Below are positions 45,070 to 54,442 of a stretch of 64,000 nucleotides of DNA, piece by piece. Below the pieces are notes generated by a model. It searched no databases and was not told the DNA's origin. It worked only from the letters and a program-made list of their open reading frames with translations. Source of the stretch: Bifidobacterium stellenboschense (GTDB taxonomy: Bacteria > Actinomycetota > Actinomycetes > Actinomycetales > Bifidobacteriaceae); NCBI RefSeq assembly GCF_000741785.1, contig NZ_JGZP01000021.1:27921-91920 (forward strand), read 5' to 3'. The position numbers and the translations under genes were made by a program. The stretch's first letter is position 1. Each line of letters begins with the position of its first letter.

Positions 45070-45948
45070 TCAGTACACGGTGAAGCCGTGCGCCTCGAAC
45101 TGCTTGACGACGCGCTCGCGCAGCGCGGCGCTCGGGCCCTTCTGGTCCTCCAACGGGTACGGGATGCGCAGCTCATGCCACTTCGGACGGCCGAGCTGGT
45201 GGAAACTGAGCACGTCGATGTGCTCGACGGCACCGTCGAAACTTTCGCAGATGCGCGCCACGTTCTCGACGTTCTCCTCGGAGTCGGTGAGCCCCGGCAC
45301 GAGCACGAACCGCACCCAGATCTTCTTGCCGGCTTTCGCGAGCCGCTGGCCGAAGTCGATGGTGGGCTGGAGTACACCTCCGGTCACCTTGTGGTAGGTC
45401 TCCTCATCGCCGGATTTGACGTCGAGCAGGCACAGGTCGATGTCGTCGAGCATCTCGTCCGTGTAGTTCGTGTTGAGGAAGCCGGACGTGTCGAGGCAGG
45501 TGTGCACGCCCATCTCCTTGGCGGCGTGGAAGACACGGGAGACGAAGGCGGGCTGCATCATCGACTCGCCACCGGAGAACGTGATGCCCCCGTGCGTGGC
45601 CTTGAACAGGTCCTTGTAGCGGTCGACCTTCTTGATCATCGCCTCAAGCGTGACGGGCTTGCCGTCGCGCATCTTCCACGTGTCGGGGTTCTGGCAGTAC
45701 TGGCAGCGCAGCGGGCATCCGGACATGAACACGGTCATGCGCGTGCCCGGCCCGTCGACGGACGTGTTGATGTCCCATGAGTGGACGAAGCCGATGTCGC
45801 CGGACTTGAGCGCGGCGATGCGGTCGCGGCGGTCGAGTCCGATCGGTGATTCGAAGCCGGACAGGCCTCCCATGAGGGTCTGCTTGGCGTAGGTCTTGGA
45901 TTCGCGCAGCATATGGCGCGTGGTGGTGCGGAACTGGGTTTCGGGCAT
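45070..45948 (-). CDS. pflA: pyruvate formate-lyase-activating enzyme
   Basis: A 292-aa radical-SAM enzyme that makes the glycyl radical on PflB. The cluster-binding motif is MSGCPLRCQYCQNP (Cys78, Cys82, Cys85). GGITFSGGESMMQP and VDVKS-like LLDVKSGDEE follow. The N-terminal approximately 45 residues are longer than in E. coli PflA. AGGAGGACGACG lies before the ATG at 45948. It follows pflB with a 201-bp gap filled by large inverted repeats. Confidence 0.96.
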   Translation of the reverse strand: MPETQFRTTTRHMLRESKTYAKQTLMGGLSGFESPIGLDRRDRIAALKSGDIGFVHSWDINTSVDGPGTRMTVFMSGCPLRCQYCQNPDTWKMRDGKPVTLEAMIKKVDRYKDLFKATHGGITFSGGESMMQPAFVSRVFHAAKEMGVHTCLDTSGFLNTNYTDEMLDDIDLCLLDVKSGDEETYHKVTGGVLQPTIDFGQRLAKAGKKIWVRFVLVPGLTDSEENVENVARICESFDGAVEHIDVLSFHQLGRPKWHELRIPYPLEDQKGPSAALRERVVKQFEAHGFTVY

Positions 45949-46016
45949 CGTCGTCCTCCTGTTCCTGGATATGACGAGTCGGTTGTCGGTTGTGCGGATA
46001 AGCGGGTTCACGGCAT

Positions 46017-46125
46017 GGCCCCCGCCGGCGGGGGCTGTCGGCGGGGGCCGGCTGGGGGTGGAACCGTTCGAAGGTTCATCCACCCCCAGTCAGCCCCGGG
46101 CTGACAGCCCCCGCCGGCGGGGGCC
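46017..46125. repeat. nested GC-rich inverted repeats between pflB and pflA
   Basis: Outer arms of 23 bp (46017-46039 and 46103-46125) are exact complements. Each contains the 16-bp palindrome CCCCCGCCGGCGGGGG. An inner hairpin (46052-46089, starting CTGGGGGTGGAACC) lies between them. The whole can fold into a long cruciform-like RNA. It resembles repetitive extragenic palindromes arranged head to head. It probably separates pflB mRNA from pflA, stabilising or attenuating. Confidence 0.8.
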
Positions 46126-46149
46126 CATAATCAGACGCGATCGGTCGAA

Positions 46150-48525
46150 TCAGTCGGTGACGGCGCCCTGGTGGAAGGTACGGGAGATGACGTCGAGCTG
46201 CTGCTCCTTGGTGAGCTTGACGAAGTTCACCGCGTAGCCGGAGACGCGCACGGTCAGGTGCGGGTACTTCTCCGGGTGCTCGACGGCATCCTCCATGGTC
46301 TCCTTGCGCAGGACGTTGATGTTCGCGTGGTAGAGACCGTGGCCGTTGCCGGCGTCGAGGATGCCGACCAGGTTGCCGATGCGCTCGTCCTCGTCGCGAC
46401 CGAGGCCATCGGGGGTGATGGTGTTGGTCAGCGAGATGCCGTCAAGAGCGTCGTTGTAGTCGATCTTGCCGACGGAGAACATGGACGGCAGCATGCCGTG
46501 GGAGTCCATGCCGTTCTCCGGGTTCGCACCCGGGGCGTACGGGGTGCCCTTCTTGTGGCCGGACGGGAAGGAACCGGTGTTCTTGCCGTACTCGACGTTG
46601 GAGGTGATCGTCAGGATGGACTGGGTCGGGACGGCGCCGCGGTAGACCGGCAGACGCTTGACCTGGCCCATGACCGTGGAGACGACCCACTTGGCGATGT
46701 CGTCGGCGCGATCGTCGTCGTTGCCGTAGACCGGGAACTCGCCCTCGGTGCGGTAGCCCACGACCAAATCGTCGTCGGCACCCTCGACGTACTCGTACTC
46801 GTGGCCTTCGAGGGTCTTGGCCTCGGCGTTGGTGATCGGGTACACCTTGGCGTACTTAATCGCGGCGAGGGAGTCGGCGGCGATGGACAGACCGGACATG
46901 CCGCAGCCGAGGGTGCGGTACACCTCCTTGTCGTGCAGGGCCATCTCGATGGACTCGTACGCGTACTTATCGTGCATGTAGTGGATGATGTTCAGCGCCA
47001 TCACGTAGGTCTCGGACAGCCATTCGAGGGCCTTCTCGTAGTTGTTCTTGACCTTCTCGTAATCGAGGGTGCCGTCGGCCTCCGGGGTGATCGGCTCGAT
47101 CACGCCCTTGTCGATGACCTGCATGCCGGTCATCTCGTCACGACCGCCGTTGATGGCGTAGAGCAGGGCCTTGGCGGAGTTCACGCGGGCGGCGAAGAAC
47201 TGCATCTGCTTGCCGACGCGCATCGGGGAGACGCAGCACGCGATGGCCGCGTCGTCGCCCCAGTGGCCGCGAATCTCCTTGTCGGACTCGTACTGGATGG
47301 CCGAGGTGTCGATGGAGATCTTGGCGCAGAAGCGCTTGTAGCCTTCCGGCAGCTTCGGATCCCAGAAGATGGTGATGTTCGGCTCCGGGCCGGGTCCGAG
47401 GTGCTCGAGGGTCAGGGTGTTGAGCAGACGGAACGAGGTCTTGGTGACCAGCGGACGGCCGTCGTCGCCGAAGCCGGCGTCGGACCAGGTCGCCCAGTAC
47501 GGATCGCCGGAGAAGATGGCGTCGTAGTCCTTGGTGCGCAGGAAGCGCACGATGCGCAGCTTCATGACGATGTTGTCGATGAGCTCCTGGGCGTCGGTCT
47601 CGGTGATCTTGCCGGCCTGCAGGTCACGCTCGATGTAGCAGTCGAGGAACGCGGAGTTGCGGCCGAAGGACATGGCGGCGCCGTCCTGGGACTTGATGGA
47701 GGCGAGGTAGCCCATGTAGGTCCACTGCACGGCCTCCTGCGCGGTCTGCGCCGGACGGGTCAGGTCGAGGCCGTACTCGTTGCCGAGGTTGATGAGCTGC
47801 TTGAGGGCCTTGATCTGCTCGTCGTGCTCTTCGCGGAAGCGGATCCAGTGCTCGATCTCCGGCTCGGTGAAGTCGTTGCGGTACGGCACGGAGTCCTTGT
47901 CGCGCTTCTTGAAGGCGATCAGCTTGTTCACGCCGTACAGGGCGACGCGGCGGTAGTCGCCAATGATGCGGCCACGGCCGTAGGCATCCGGCAGACCGGT
48001 GAGGATCTTGTTGTGACGGGCGACCTTGATCTGCTTGGTGTACACGCCGAAGACGCCGTCGTTGTGGGTCTTGCGGTACTTGGTGAAGATCTTCTTGATC
48101 TCCGGATCCGGCTCCTTGCCGGCTTCCTTGATGGCCTGCTCGACCATGCGCCAGCCGCCGTTCGGCATCATCGCACGCTTGCAGGGAACGTCGGTCTGCA
48201 GGCCGACGACCACGTTGTCGACCTCGGGGGAATCGATGTAGCCGGCCGGGAAGGCGTCGATGCCCGCCGGGGTGTGGGTGTCCACGTCGTAGACGCGCTG
48301 CTTACGCTCGACGGCCAGGTAGTTGTCGTCGAGGTACTTCCACAGGTGCTTGGTCTTCTCGGTGGCGGGGGCGAGGAAGCTCTCGTCGCCGGTGTACGGG
48401 GTGTAGTTCTTCTGGATGAAGTCGCGAACGTCGATGTCCTTCTGCCAGTTGCCGCCCTCAAAGCCGTCCCACGCCTTCGCGTCGAGCTCTTCCGCGGTCA
48501 GTGCAGCAGATTCAACAGCTGTCAT
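46150..48525 (-). CDS. pflB: formate C-acetyltransferase (pyruvate formate-lyase)
   Basis: A 791-aa glycyl-radical enzyme splitting pyruvate with CoA to acetyl-CoA and formate. The adjacent catalytic cysteines are in AIACCVSPM. The radical Gly763 is in RVSGYAVNF, 28 residues from the end. In bifidobacteria it works after the fructose-6-phosphate phosphoketolase shunt, at pyruvate. AAGGAG lies before the ATG at 48525. The gene is very GC-strong with biased codons, as expected for a highly expressed protein. Activator gene pflA lies downstream. Confidence 0.98.
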   Translation of the reverse strand: MTAVESAALTAEELDAKAWDGFEGGNWQKDIDVRDFIQKNYTPYTGDESFLAPATEKTKHLWKYLDDNYLAVERKQRVYDVDTHTPAGIDAFPAGYIDSPEVDNVVVGLQTDVPCKRAMMPNGGWRMVEQAIKEAGKEPDPEIKKIFTKYRKTHNDGVFGVYTKQIKVARHNKILTGLPDAYGRGRIIGDYRRVALYGVNKLIAFKKRDKDSVPYRNDFTEPEIEHWIRFREEHDEQIKALKQLINLGNEYGLDLTRPAQTAQEAVQWTYMGYLASIKSQDGAAMSFGRNSAFLDCYIERDLQAGKITETDAQELIDNIVMKLRIVRFLRTKDYDAIFSGDPYWATWSDAGFGDDGRPLVTKTSFRLLNTLTLEHLGPGPEPNITIFWDPKLPEGYKRFCAKISIDTSAIQYESDKEIRGHWGDDAAIACCVSPMRVGKQMQFFAARVNSAKALLYAINGGRDEMTGMQVIDKGVIEPITPEADGTLDYEKVKNNYEKALEWLSETYVMALNIIHYMHDKYAYESIEMALHDKEVYRTLGCGMSGLSIAADSLAAIKYAKVYPITNAEAKTLEGHEYEYVEGADDDLVVGYRTEGEFPVYGNDDDRADDIAKWVVSTVMGQVKRLPVYRGAVPTQSILTITSNVEYGKNTGSFPSGHKKGTPYAPGANPENGMDSHGMLPSMFSVGKIDYNDALDGISLTNTITPDGLGRDEDERIGNLVGILDAGNGHGLYHANINVLRKETMEDAVEHPEKYPHLTVRVSGYAVNFVKLTKEQQLDVISRTFHQGAVTD

Positions 48526-48606
48526 ATCCACTCCTTGGTGTTGTTCTTGATCCGACGCACCTTCGTCGTCGTTGTCTCCCAGTGTAACCGCCCGAAAATG
48601 GGAAAA

Positions 48607-48667
48607 GGCGCAAAACGGGCGTGACATATCTCACATTCCGTTATCGTTCACACGCCCGTTTTGCGCC
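48607..48667 (-). terminator. 17-bp perfect inverted repeat: terminator of the small gene and part of the pflB leader
   Basis: GGCGCAAAACGGGCGTG (48607-48623) is exactly mirrored at 48651-48667 around 27 bases. On the minus strand the stem is followed by TTTTCCCATTTTC, giving a good rho-independent terminator for the 68-aa gene upstream. It lies within the region that must also contain the pflB promoter. Confidence 0.75.
48620..48635 (-). promoter_or_regulatory. CRP/GlxR-like site upstream of pflB
   Basis: Read on the gene strand, TGTGAGATATGTCACG matches TGTGA-N6-TCACA at nine of ten fixed bases and also has the central TA of the actinobacterial GlxR form. It ends 95 bp upstream of the pflB ATG. 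A CRP/FNR-family regulator is suggested by sequence only. Confidence 0.45.
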
Positions 48668-48753
48668 GGTTCCCACGAATTGCCGCGATTGGCGGCGGCC
48701 CCGGGGCCTTGCCGCCCCCGCATGGCCGCTACGCGCCGCCATGCGCCGCGCCG

Positions 48754-48960
48754 CTATGCCTTATGAGGCCGGTCCCAGTCGAGGTTCCATTGGCGGTCCT
48801 GCTCCTTCCAGAGGGTCTCACGGTCCTGGAAGATCCTCCACGCGTCGAGCGCGTCCTCACGGGACTTGTACGGTCCCATGCGCTGCTCGATCGGAGACTT
48901 CGGCCCCTGTTCGGGCTCTCCCGTGACCATGTTGAAATACCACCGTGTGTCCTTCGCCAT
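48754..48960 (-). CDS. small conserved actinobacterial protein (SPOR-like/WYFN family)
   Basis: A 68-aa soluble protein: WYFNMVTGEPEQGPKSP, then RMGPYKSREDALDAW and a highly charged Trp/Asp/Arg end. Short proteins of this kind are widespread in actinobacteria and often mislabelled as methionine aminopeptidase or SPOR proteins. Role unknown. GGGAG precedes the ATG at 48960. It is upstream of pflB, separated by the terminator. Confidence 0.8.
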   Translation of the reverse strand: MAKDTRWYFNMVTGEPEQGPKSPIEQRMGPYKSREDALDAWRIFQDRETLWKEQDRQWNLDWDRPHKA

Positions 48961-49061
48961 GATGAACTCCCTTCATACCATGATGCGCAATGCGATGAGG
49001 CGCCATGCTGCTCGACCAGACTCGACCAGGCTCGACTAGGCGAGCACGTCCCCGAAAACCG

Positions 49062-49090
49062 CGTGGCTCCCCCGCGACGAGGGAGCCACG
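49062..49090 (-). terminator. terminator of nadE
   Basis: CGTGGCTCCC pairs with GGGAGCCACG around nine bases, and on the minus strand CGGTTTTCG follows. It lies 10 bp beyond the nadE stop. Confidence 0.75.
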
Positions 49091-49099
49091 GACACCGGA

Positions 49100-50797
49100 C
49101 TACTCGCGGAACGCGTTGGTGATCGGCAGGCGGCGGTCACGCCCGAATGCGAGCGCGGTGACCTTCGGCCCCAGCGGGTACTGGCGGCGCTTCCATTCGG
49201 CGCGGTCGACGAGCCGCATCACCGTATCCACCGTTTTCTCGTCGAAGCCGTCGGCGAGCAGGTCGGCACGGCCGTGCGCGTGCTCGATGTACGCGGCGAG
49301 CACCTGATCGAGCAGTTCGTACTCGGGCAGCGAATCGGAGTCCTTCTGTCCGGGGCGCAGCTCGGCGGATGGCGCCTTCTCGATGGAGGCGACCGGGATC
49401 ATCACGCCATCCTTCAACGACACGCCCGTATCACCCGCCTCATTGCCGACGATCTTGAGGCCGCCGATGCCGACGCCCGCCGCGGCCGCCTTGTTGCGCC
49501 AGCGGGAGAGCTCCCACACACGTGTCTTGAGCAGGTCTTTGATCGGCGCGTAGCCGCCGACCGCGTCGCCGTAGATCGTGGAGTAGCCGCAGGCGAGCTC
49601 GGACTTGTTGCCGGTGGCGACGGCGAGCAGCCCCTTCGAGTTCGAGTAGGCCATGACGATGACGCCGCGGATGCGCGCCTGCAGGTTTTCGGCGGCCACG
49701 CCGTCGAGGTCGAGCTGGCCTTGGAACGCGGTGAACAGCGGTTCGATGGGCTGCACGTCGTAGTGGGCGCCGATGTTCGCGGCCAGATCGGCCGCGTCGT
49801 CCTTGGAGCCGTCGGAGGAGTACATGGAGGGCATGGAGATGCCGTGTACGTTGGCGCCGCCGACCGCGTCGGCCGCCATGGCGGCGACGAGTGCGGAATC
49901 GATGCCGCCGGACAGACCGAGCGTGACGCCCTTGAAGCCGTTCTTGGCCATGTAGTCCTTGAGTCCGAGCACGCAGGCGGTGTACACCTCCTCGTCCGGG
50001 TCGAGCCTCGGTGTGATCGCGGCCTTCTCTTGATGCATCCTGTCCGTGTCGAGCGTCCAGTAGGCGAGATCCTCCATGAACATGGGAGAACGTTCGAGCA
50101 ACGTGCCGTCGGCGTCGACGACGAAGCTGCCGCCGTCGAAGACGAGGTCGTCTTGGCCGCCGACCTGGTTCACGTAGATGAGCGGGGCCTCGACCTCGGC
50201 GGCGCGACGTTTCGCCAGTTCGAGACGAACGTCGGTCTTGCCTTCCTCGTACGGGGAGCCGTTGATCGTGACGAGCGCGTCGATGTCGCGTCCCGCGAGT
50301 TCGGCGACGGGACCGCCATCCTGCCAAATGTCCTCGCAGATGGCGACGCCGAGGCGGGCGCCATCCACGTCGAGCACGACGGAGCGTTCGCCGGCCTTGA
50401 AGATGCGGAACTCGTCGAACACGCCGTAGTTCGGCAGGAAGTGCTTGTCGTAGCCGGACCATACGACGCCGTCGTGCAGGACGACGAGACGGTTGTACGG
50501 CTTGGAGGTCTCATGGTCGGTGCCGACGGTGCCGACCACCACGTACAGGTCGCGCAGCCCCTCCTTCCTCAGCGAGGCGGCGAGCTCGTTGGCCTTGTCC
50601 CATGCGGCCTGGCGGAAGGTGCGGCGCAGGGCGAGATCCTCGATCGGGTATCCGGTGAGCGTCATCTCCGGGAAGACGACGACCTGGGCGCCATCCGCGG
50701 CGGCGCGGCGGCTGTAGTCGAGCACCTTGGCGGCGTTGGCGTCGAGCGCGCCGACGCAGGTGTCGATCTGGGCGAGTGCGAAGCGAATCTGTGTCAT
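49100..50797 (-). CDS. nadE: glutamine-dependent NAD+ synthetase
   Basis: A 565-aa two-domain enzyme. The N-terminal nitrilase-fold glutaminase has Glu44, Lys118 and Cys154 (VFPEMTL, YDKHFLPNYG, VAICEDIW). The C-terminal ATP-pyrophosphatase carries LGLSGGIDSAL (SGGIDS at 296-301) and STIYGDAVGGYAPIKDL. It converts nicotinate adenine dinucleotide to NAD. GGGAGAC precedes the ATG at 50797. It ends in a clear terminator and appears monocistronic. Confidence 0.95.
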   Translation of the reverse strand: MTQIRFALAQIDTCVGALDANAAKVLDYSRRAAADGAQVVVFPEMTLTGYPIEDLALRRTFRQAAWDKANELAASLRKEGLRDLYVVVGTVGTDHETSKPYNRLVVLHDGVVWSGYDKHFLPNYGVFDEFRIFKAGERSVVLDVDGARLGVAICEDIWQDGGPVAELAGRDIDALVTINGSPYEEGKTDVRLELAKRRAAEVEAPLIYVNQVGGQDDLVFDGGSFVVDADGTLLERSPMFMEDLAYWTLDTDRMHQEKAAITPRLDPDEEVYTACVLGLKDYMAKNGFKGVTLGLSGGIDSALVAAMAADAVGGANVHGISMPSMYSSDGSKDDAADLAANIGAHYDVQPIEPLFTAFQGQLDLDGVAAENLQARIRGVIVMAYSNSKGLLAVATGNKSELACGYSTIYGDAVGGYAPIKDLLKTRVWELSRWRNKAAAAGVGIGGLKIVGNEAGDTGVSLKDGVMIPVASIEKAPSAELRPGQKDSDSLPEYELLDQVLAAYIEHAHGRADLLADGFDEKTVDTVMRLVDRAEWKRRQYPLGPKVTALAFGRDRRLPITNAFRE

Positions 50798-50816
50798 GTC
50801 TCCCTATCCTATCCCG

Positions 50817-52064
50817 TCAACGCGCGGCACCTCGGCCGTCGCCGGAACCGGAGGCGCCGAGTTCGGCGAGCACGCGCAGCGCGGCGTTCACGTAGAAGTC
50901 GACGAACGTGGGGATCGACGCGTCGAGGCCGACGAAACGCGGACTATGCCAGTCGGCGCACCCGTCGCCGCCGTTCGATCCGATGAACGCGAACACGGAT
51001 CGCGTCGTGCGCGCGAACTCGCAGAAGTCCTCCCCCGCCATGGACGGCCGGATCGGCTCCAGGGCCGCGTAGCCGCGCACGTCGGCGGCGACGGCGCGCG
51101 CGAGCGGCGCGTCGGAGACGACCGGATCCTGGAAGTCGTCCCATGAGACGTCCGCCGTGATGCCGAACGCCTCGGCCGTGTGTTCCACCACCGCGCGGAA
51201 CCGGCGTTCGGCGAGCAGGCTGTCCTCCTTGTGGAAGTAGCGCACGGTGCCCTGGAAGCCGGCTTCGGCGGGTACGACGTTCCACACGTGCCCGCCATGC
51301 ACCTCGGTGATGGACAGGACGAGCGGATGCAGCGCGTTGACGTTGCGGCTGACGATGGTCTGCAGTTCGAGCACCATCGACGCGAGCGCCTCGATCGGGC
51401 CGGTGCCCTTGTGCGGATATCCGGCGTGCGTGCCTTCCGCGTGGAGCGTCACCTGGAAACGCACGCAGCCGGCCATCATCGGATCGACGCCGACCACGAC
51501 CTCGCCGGGCGCGTAGTTCGGGTTGTTGTGCGTGCCGATGATCGCATCCACGTCGTCAAGCAGCCCCGCGTCGAGCATCGCGAACGCGCCCTGGCCGGTC
51601 TCCTCGCTCGGCTGGAAGAGAATCTTCACACTGCCGGCGAAACGGTCGCGGTGGTCGGCGAGCCAGAACGCGGCACCGAGCAGTCCGGTCATGTGCAGGT
51701 CGTGCCCACAGCCGTGCATGACGCCCTCGTTGACGGAGGTGAACGGCAGTCCCGTGTCCTCGACGATGGGCAGGCCGTCGATGTCGGCGCGCAGGGCGAC
51801 GCGCGGGCCGGGACCGCCTTCGCCGCGGATGAGTCCGACGACACCGGTGGCGAGCGGGTTGTCGAGCACCTCCACGCCGTGCGCCTTCAGCTGGTCGGCA
51901 AGGTAGATGCTGGTGTCGTACTCCTTGAAGCTGCGTTCCGGATGCGCGTGCAGATAATGCCGGATGGCGACGAGGTCGGGATCGGCCTCGACGTGCCCGA
52001 CGACTGCGGAGGCGGTGATGTCGGTCGCGTGGTCTGTATGGTCGGTGTCGTTGCGTTCGCTCAT
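50817..52064 (-). CDS. M20-family amidohydrolase/aminoacylase
   Basis: A 415-aa metal-dependent hydrolase of the M20D type (hippurate or N-acyl-amino-acid amidohydrolases). The metal and catalytic set is visible: LHAHPERSFKEYDT, LRADIDGLPI, GCGHDLHMTGLL, FQPSEETGQGAFAML. The dimerisation insert follows. A Glu in PSEETG is the expected general base. Substrate unknown. The ATG at 52064 is chosen; the longer frame has no ribosome site. It is 19 bp upstream of nadE and probably cotranscribed. Confidence 0.88.
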   Translation of the reverse strand: MSERNDTDHTDHATDITASAVVGHVEADPDLVAIRHYLHAHPERSFKEYDTSIYLADQLKAHGVEVLDNPLATGVVGLIRGEGGPGPRVALRADIDGLPIVEDTGLPFTSVNEGVMHGCGHDLHMTGLLGAAFWLADHRDRFAGSVKILFQPSEETGQGAFAMLDAGLLDDVDAIIGTHNNPNYAPGEVVVGVDPMMAGCVRFQVTLHAEGTHAGYPHKGTGPIEALASMVLELQTIVSRNVNALHPLVLSITEVHGGHVWNVVPAEAGFQGTVRYFHKEDSLLAERRFRAVVEHTAEAFGITADVSWDDFQDPVVSDAPLARAVAADVRGYAALEPIRPSMAGEDFCEFARTTRSVFAFIGSNGGDGCADWHSPRFVGLDASIPTFVDFYVNAALRVLAELGASGSGDGRGAAR

Positions 52065-52211
52065 ACGCCCGATTGTAGGTCGCACACGCGTGTCCGGAGC
52101 CGACACGTCCGGAGGCGATTCCGATATCCGTTACGGGTGTCGCCGCGTGCGTCTCCCTAAACTGGTGTGCAGACCAGACCGACATCCAGGCGATTCCCGC
52201 AAGGAGGCAGC

Positions 52212-53015
52212 ATGACCACGCCCGACATCCGCGCCGTGTTCTTCGACATCGACGGCACGCTCACCAGCTTCGTGACGCACACGATCCCGCAGTCCACGAT
52301 CGACGCGCTGCACCAGCTACAGGCGAAGGGCGTGAAGGTGTTCATCTGCTCGGGGCGCGCGCCCAGCCACATGACCGTCGTGCTCGACATGATCCCGGTT
52401 ACGTTCGACGGCATCGTCGGCCTGAACGGCCAGTACTGCGTGGACGACCACGGGTTCCTGAAGAAGGAGTCGCTCGACCCGCGGGACGTGCGCACGATCG
52501 TCGCATGGCTGGACCGCAACCCGGACGTGGTGGCGAACTTCTGCGAGTCCGACTACGTGTACTTCAACCAAGTGACCGAGCCGATGCGCGCCACGTGGCG
52601 TCAGCTCGGCAAAACCGCGCCGAAGGTGTTCGTCGACGACCCGCACACGCGCCCCGAGACGCATGAGACGTTCCAGGTGAGCCCGTACATCGACGACGAG
52701 CAGGAACGTGAGATCGTCTCGCTATGCGCGAACGTGCAGGGCGTGCGCTGGCATCCGGACTTCGTCGACCTGATTCCGGCGGACGGCGGCAAGCCGAAGG
52801 GCATGGAACGCTTCATGCGCCACTACGGCTGGACGCGCGAGCAGGTGATGGCGTTCGGCGACGGCGGCAACGACGTGACGATGCTGGAGTTCGCCGGTAT
52901 CGGCGTGGCGATGGGCAACGCGACCGAAGGGCCGAAGGCGGCCGCCGACTACGTGACCGACGACGTCGACCACGACGGCGTGATGAACGCCCTGAAGCAC
53001 TTCCACGTGCTGTAG
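52212..53015 (+). CDS. Cof-type HAD-superfamily phosphatase
   Basis: A 267-aa soluble phosphatase. Motif I is FFDIDGTLTSF (the nucleophile and acid Asp pair), motif II is VFICSGRAP, motif III includes the Lys in GGKPKGME, and motif IV is AFGDGGNDVTML. The C2 cap lies between motifs II and III, as in the Cof/sugar-phosphate group. AAGGAGG precedes the ATG at 52212. Substrate not known. It is convergent with the cyclophilin gene. Confidence 0.9.
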   Translation: MTTPDIRAVFFDIDGTLTSFVTHTIPQSTIDALHQLQAKGVKVFICSGRAPSHMTVVLDMIPVTFDGIVGLNGQYCVDDHGFLKKESLDPRDVRTIVAWLDRNPDVVANFCESDYVYFNQVTEPMRATWRQLGKTAPKVFVDDPHTRPETHETFQVSPYIDDEQEREIVSLCANVQGVRWHPDFVDLIPADGGKPKGMERFMRHYGWTREQVMAFGDGGNDVTMLEFAGIGVAMGNATEGPKAAADYVTDDVDHDGVMNALKHFHVL

Positions 53016-53040
53016 GCGACTGGGAATCGTCCGGAACGGA

Positions 53041-53076
53041 CGGTGGCCGGGCTCCCCATCAGGAACCCGGCCACCG
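53041..53076. terminator. bidirectional terminator
   Basis: CGGTGGCCGGG and CCCGGCCACCG form an 11-bp stem between the convergent ends of the HAD phosphatase (53015) and the cyclophilin gene (53102). Confidence 0.75.
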
Positions 53077-53101
53077 TATCAGCGTCGAAGATGCCGGATC
53101 G

Positions 53102-53641
53102 TCACTCGGCGACGTCGACGGACAGGATCACGGCCGGTTCGGTCGGACGATCCATCCGGTCGGTCGGCAGCGCTTCGAGCTTGTCGACAACGGCCTTGGA
53201 CTGGTCGTCGGCGACCTCGCCGAAGATCGTGTGGTGGCCGTCGAGCCACGGGGTCGGCACGGTGGTGATGAAGAACTGGGAGCCGTTGGTGCCGTGGATC
53301 TTGCCGTCGCGGCCGCGGCGCAGGCCGGCGTTCGCCATGGCGAGCAGGTACGGGCGGTCGAACTTGAGCGACGGGTCGATCTCGTCGTCGAAGTCGTAGC
53401 CGGGACCGCCGGTGCCGTTGCCGAGCGGGCAGCCGCCCTGGATCATGAAGTCCTTGATGATGCGGTGGAAGCTCAGGCCGTTGTAGAACTTCTCGTGGGA
53501 GGGCTGGCCGGTGTACGGGTCCGCCCACTCCTTCTCGCCGGTGGCGAGGCCGAGGAAGTTCTTCACCGTCTCCGGGGCCTTGTCGTCGAACAGGTTGATC
53601 GTGATGTCACCTTCGGAGGTGCGCATGATGATGGTTGTCAT
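53102..53641 (-). CDS. peptidyl-prolyl cis-trans isomerase (cyclophilin type)
   Basis: A 179-aa cyclophilin assisting folding at proline bonds. Typical parts: [56 protein letters not shown]. No signal peptide is visible, so it is cytosolic. The ribosome site is poor. It stands alone, bounded by terminators on both sides. Confidence 0.93.
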   Translation of the reverse strand: MTTIIMRTSEGDITINLFDDKAPETVKNFLGLATGEKEWADPYTGQPSHEKFYNGLSFHRIIKDFMIQGGCPLGNGTGGPGYDFDDEIDPSLKFDRPYLLAMANAGLRRGRDGKIHGTNGSQFFITTVPTPWLDGHHTIFGEVADDQSKAVVDKLEALPTDRMDRPTEPAVILSVDVAE

Positions 53642-53674
53642 AGCGCCAAGTCTGTCATAGTCGCAAGACGACGG

Positions 53675-53718
53675 CGGGCCCGGCTCCCCTCCCCTTCAGG
53701 GGAATGGAGCCGGGCCCG
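53675..53718 (-). terminator. terminator of the metQNI operon
   Basis: CGGGCCCGGCTCC pairs with GGAGCCGGGCCCG (13 bp) around an 18-base loop, 42 bp beyond the metI stop on the minus strand. Confidence 0.75.
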
Positions 53719-53760
53719 CGCCATACGTCACAGGGTTTGGACCGGGGCCTAGGCCGCCGG

Positions 53761-54441
53761 TCAGCGCGCGTGATGGTCGATGCGCTTGGCGAGCCAATCG
53801 CCGAACGACTGGATGATCTGCACGAGGATGACGCTCAGGATCACGGCGACGAGCATCACGTCGTACTCGTAGCGCTGGTAGCCGTAGCGGATGGCGATGT
53901 CGCCCAGGCCGCCGGCGCCCACGGTGCCGGCCATGGCCGAGTAGCCGAACAGGTTGATGAACGTGATGGCGGCGCCACGCACGAGGGACGGCAGGCTTTC
54001 GAACAGCAGCACCTTGGTGACGATCTGCCAGTTGTTCGCACCGAAGCTCTGCGCGGCCTCGATGAGGCCGCCGTCCACGTCGGCGAGGGATTGCTCGACG
54101 ACGCGCGCCACGAACGGCGCGGCCGAGATGACGAGCGGCACCATCGCACCTTCGACGCCGAGCGACGTGCCGACGATGAGGCGCGTGAACGGGATGATGG
54201 CGACGAGCAGGATGATGAACGGGATGGATCGTCCGATGTTCACGATCCAGCCGAGCACGGTGTTGAGCGGCCGGTTCGGCCAAATGGACTTCGCTCCGGT
54301 GATGGTGAGCAGCACGCCGAGCGGCACGCCGAGCACGTAGGCGAGCAGCGTGGACACGCCGGTCATGACGAGCGTGTCACGCGTGCCTTCGAGCATGAGC
54401 TCGCCGTAGTTCGCGATGAATTCGGTGATGGTCTGTCCCAT
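53761..54441 (-). CDS. metI: methionine ABC transporter permease
   Basis: A 226-aa permease with about five helices. Typical MetI parts are GRSIPFIILLVAIIPFTR, and the cytoplasmic coupling loop EAAQSFGANNWQIVTKVLL. GYSAMAGTVGAGGLGDIAIRYGYQRY near the C terminus is the MetI signature. It follows metN by one base and completes metQ-metN-metI. Confidence 0.95.
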   Translation of the reverse strand: MGQTITEFIANYGELMLEGTRDTLVMTGVSTLLAYVLGVPLGVLLTITGAKSIWPNRPLNTVLGWIVNIGRSIPFIILLVAIIPFTRLIVGTSLGVEGAMVPLVISAAPFVARVVEQSLADVDGGLIEAAQSFGANNWQIVTKVLLFESLPSLVRGAAITFINLFGYSAMAGTVGAGGLGDIAIRYGYQRYEYDVMLVAVILSVILVQIIQSFGDWLAKRIDHHAR

Positions 54442-54442
54442 G

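Noticed and set aside
46171..48624. Very long open frame opposite pflB (over 800 codons)
   Set aside because: It is the antisense shadow of a high-GC, strongly codon-biased gene, is Val/Asp/Gly-rich with no recognisable domain and has no ribosome site.
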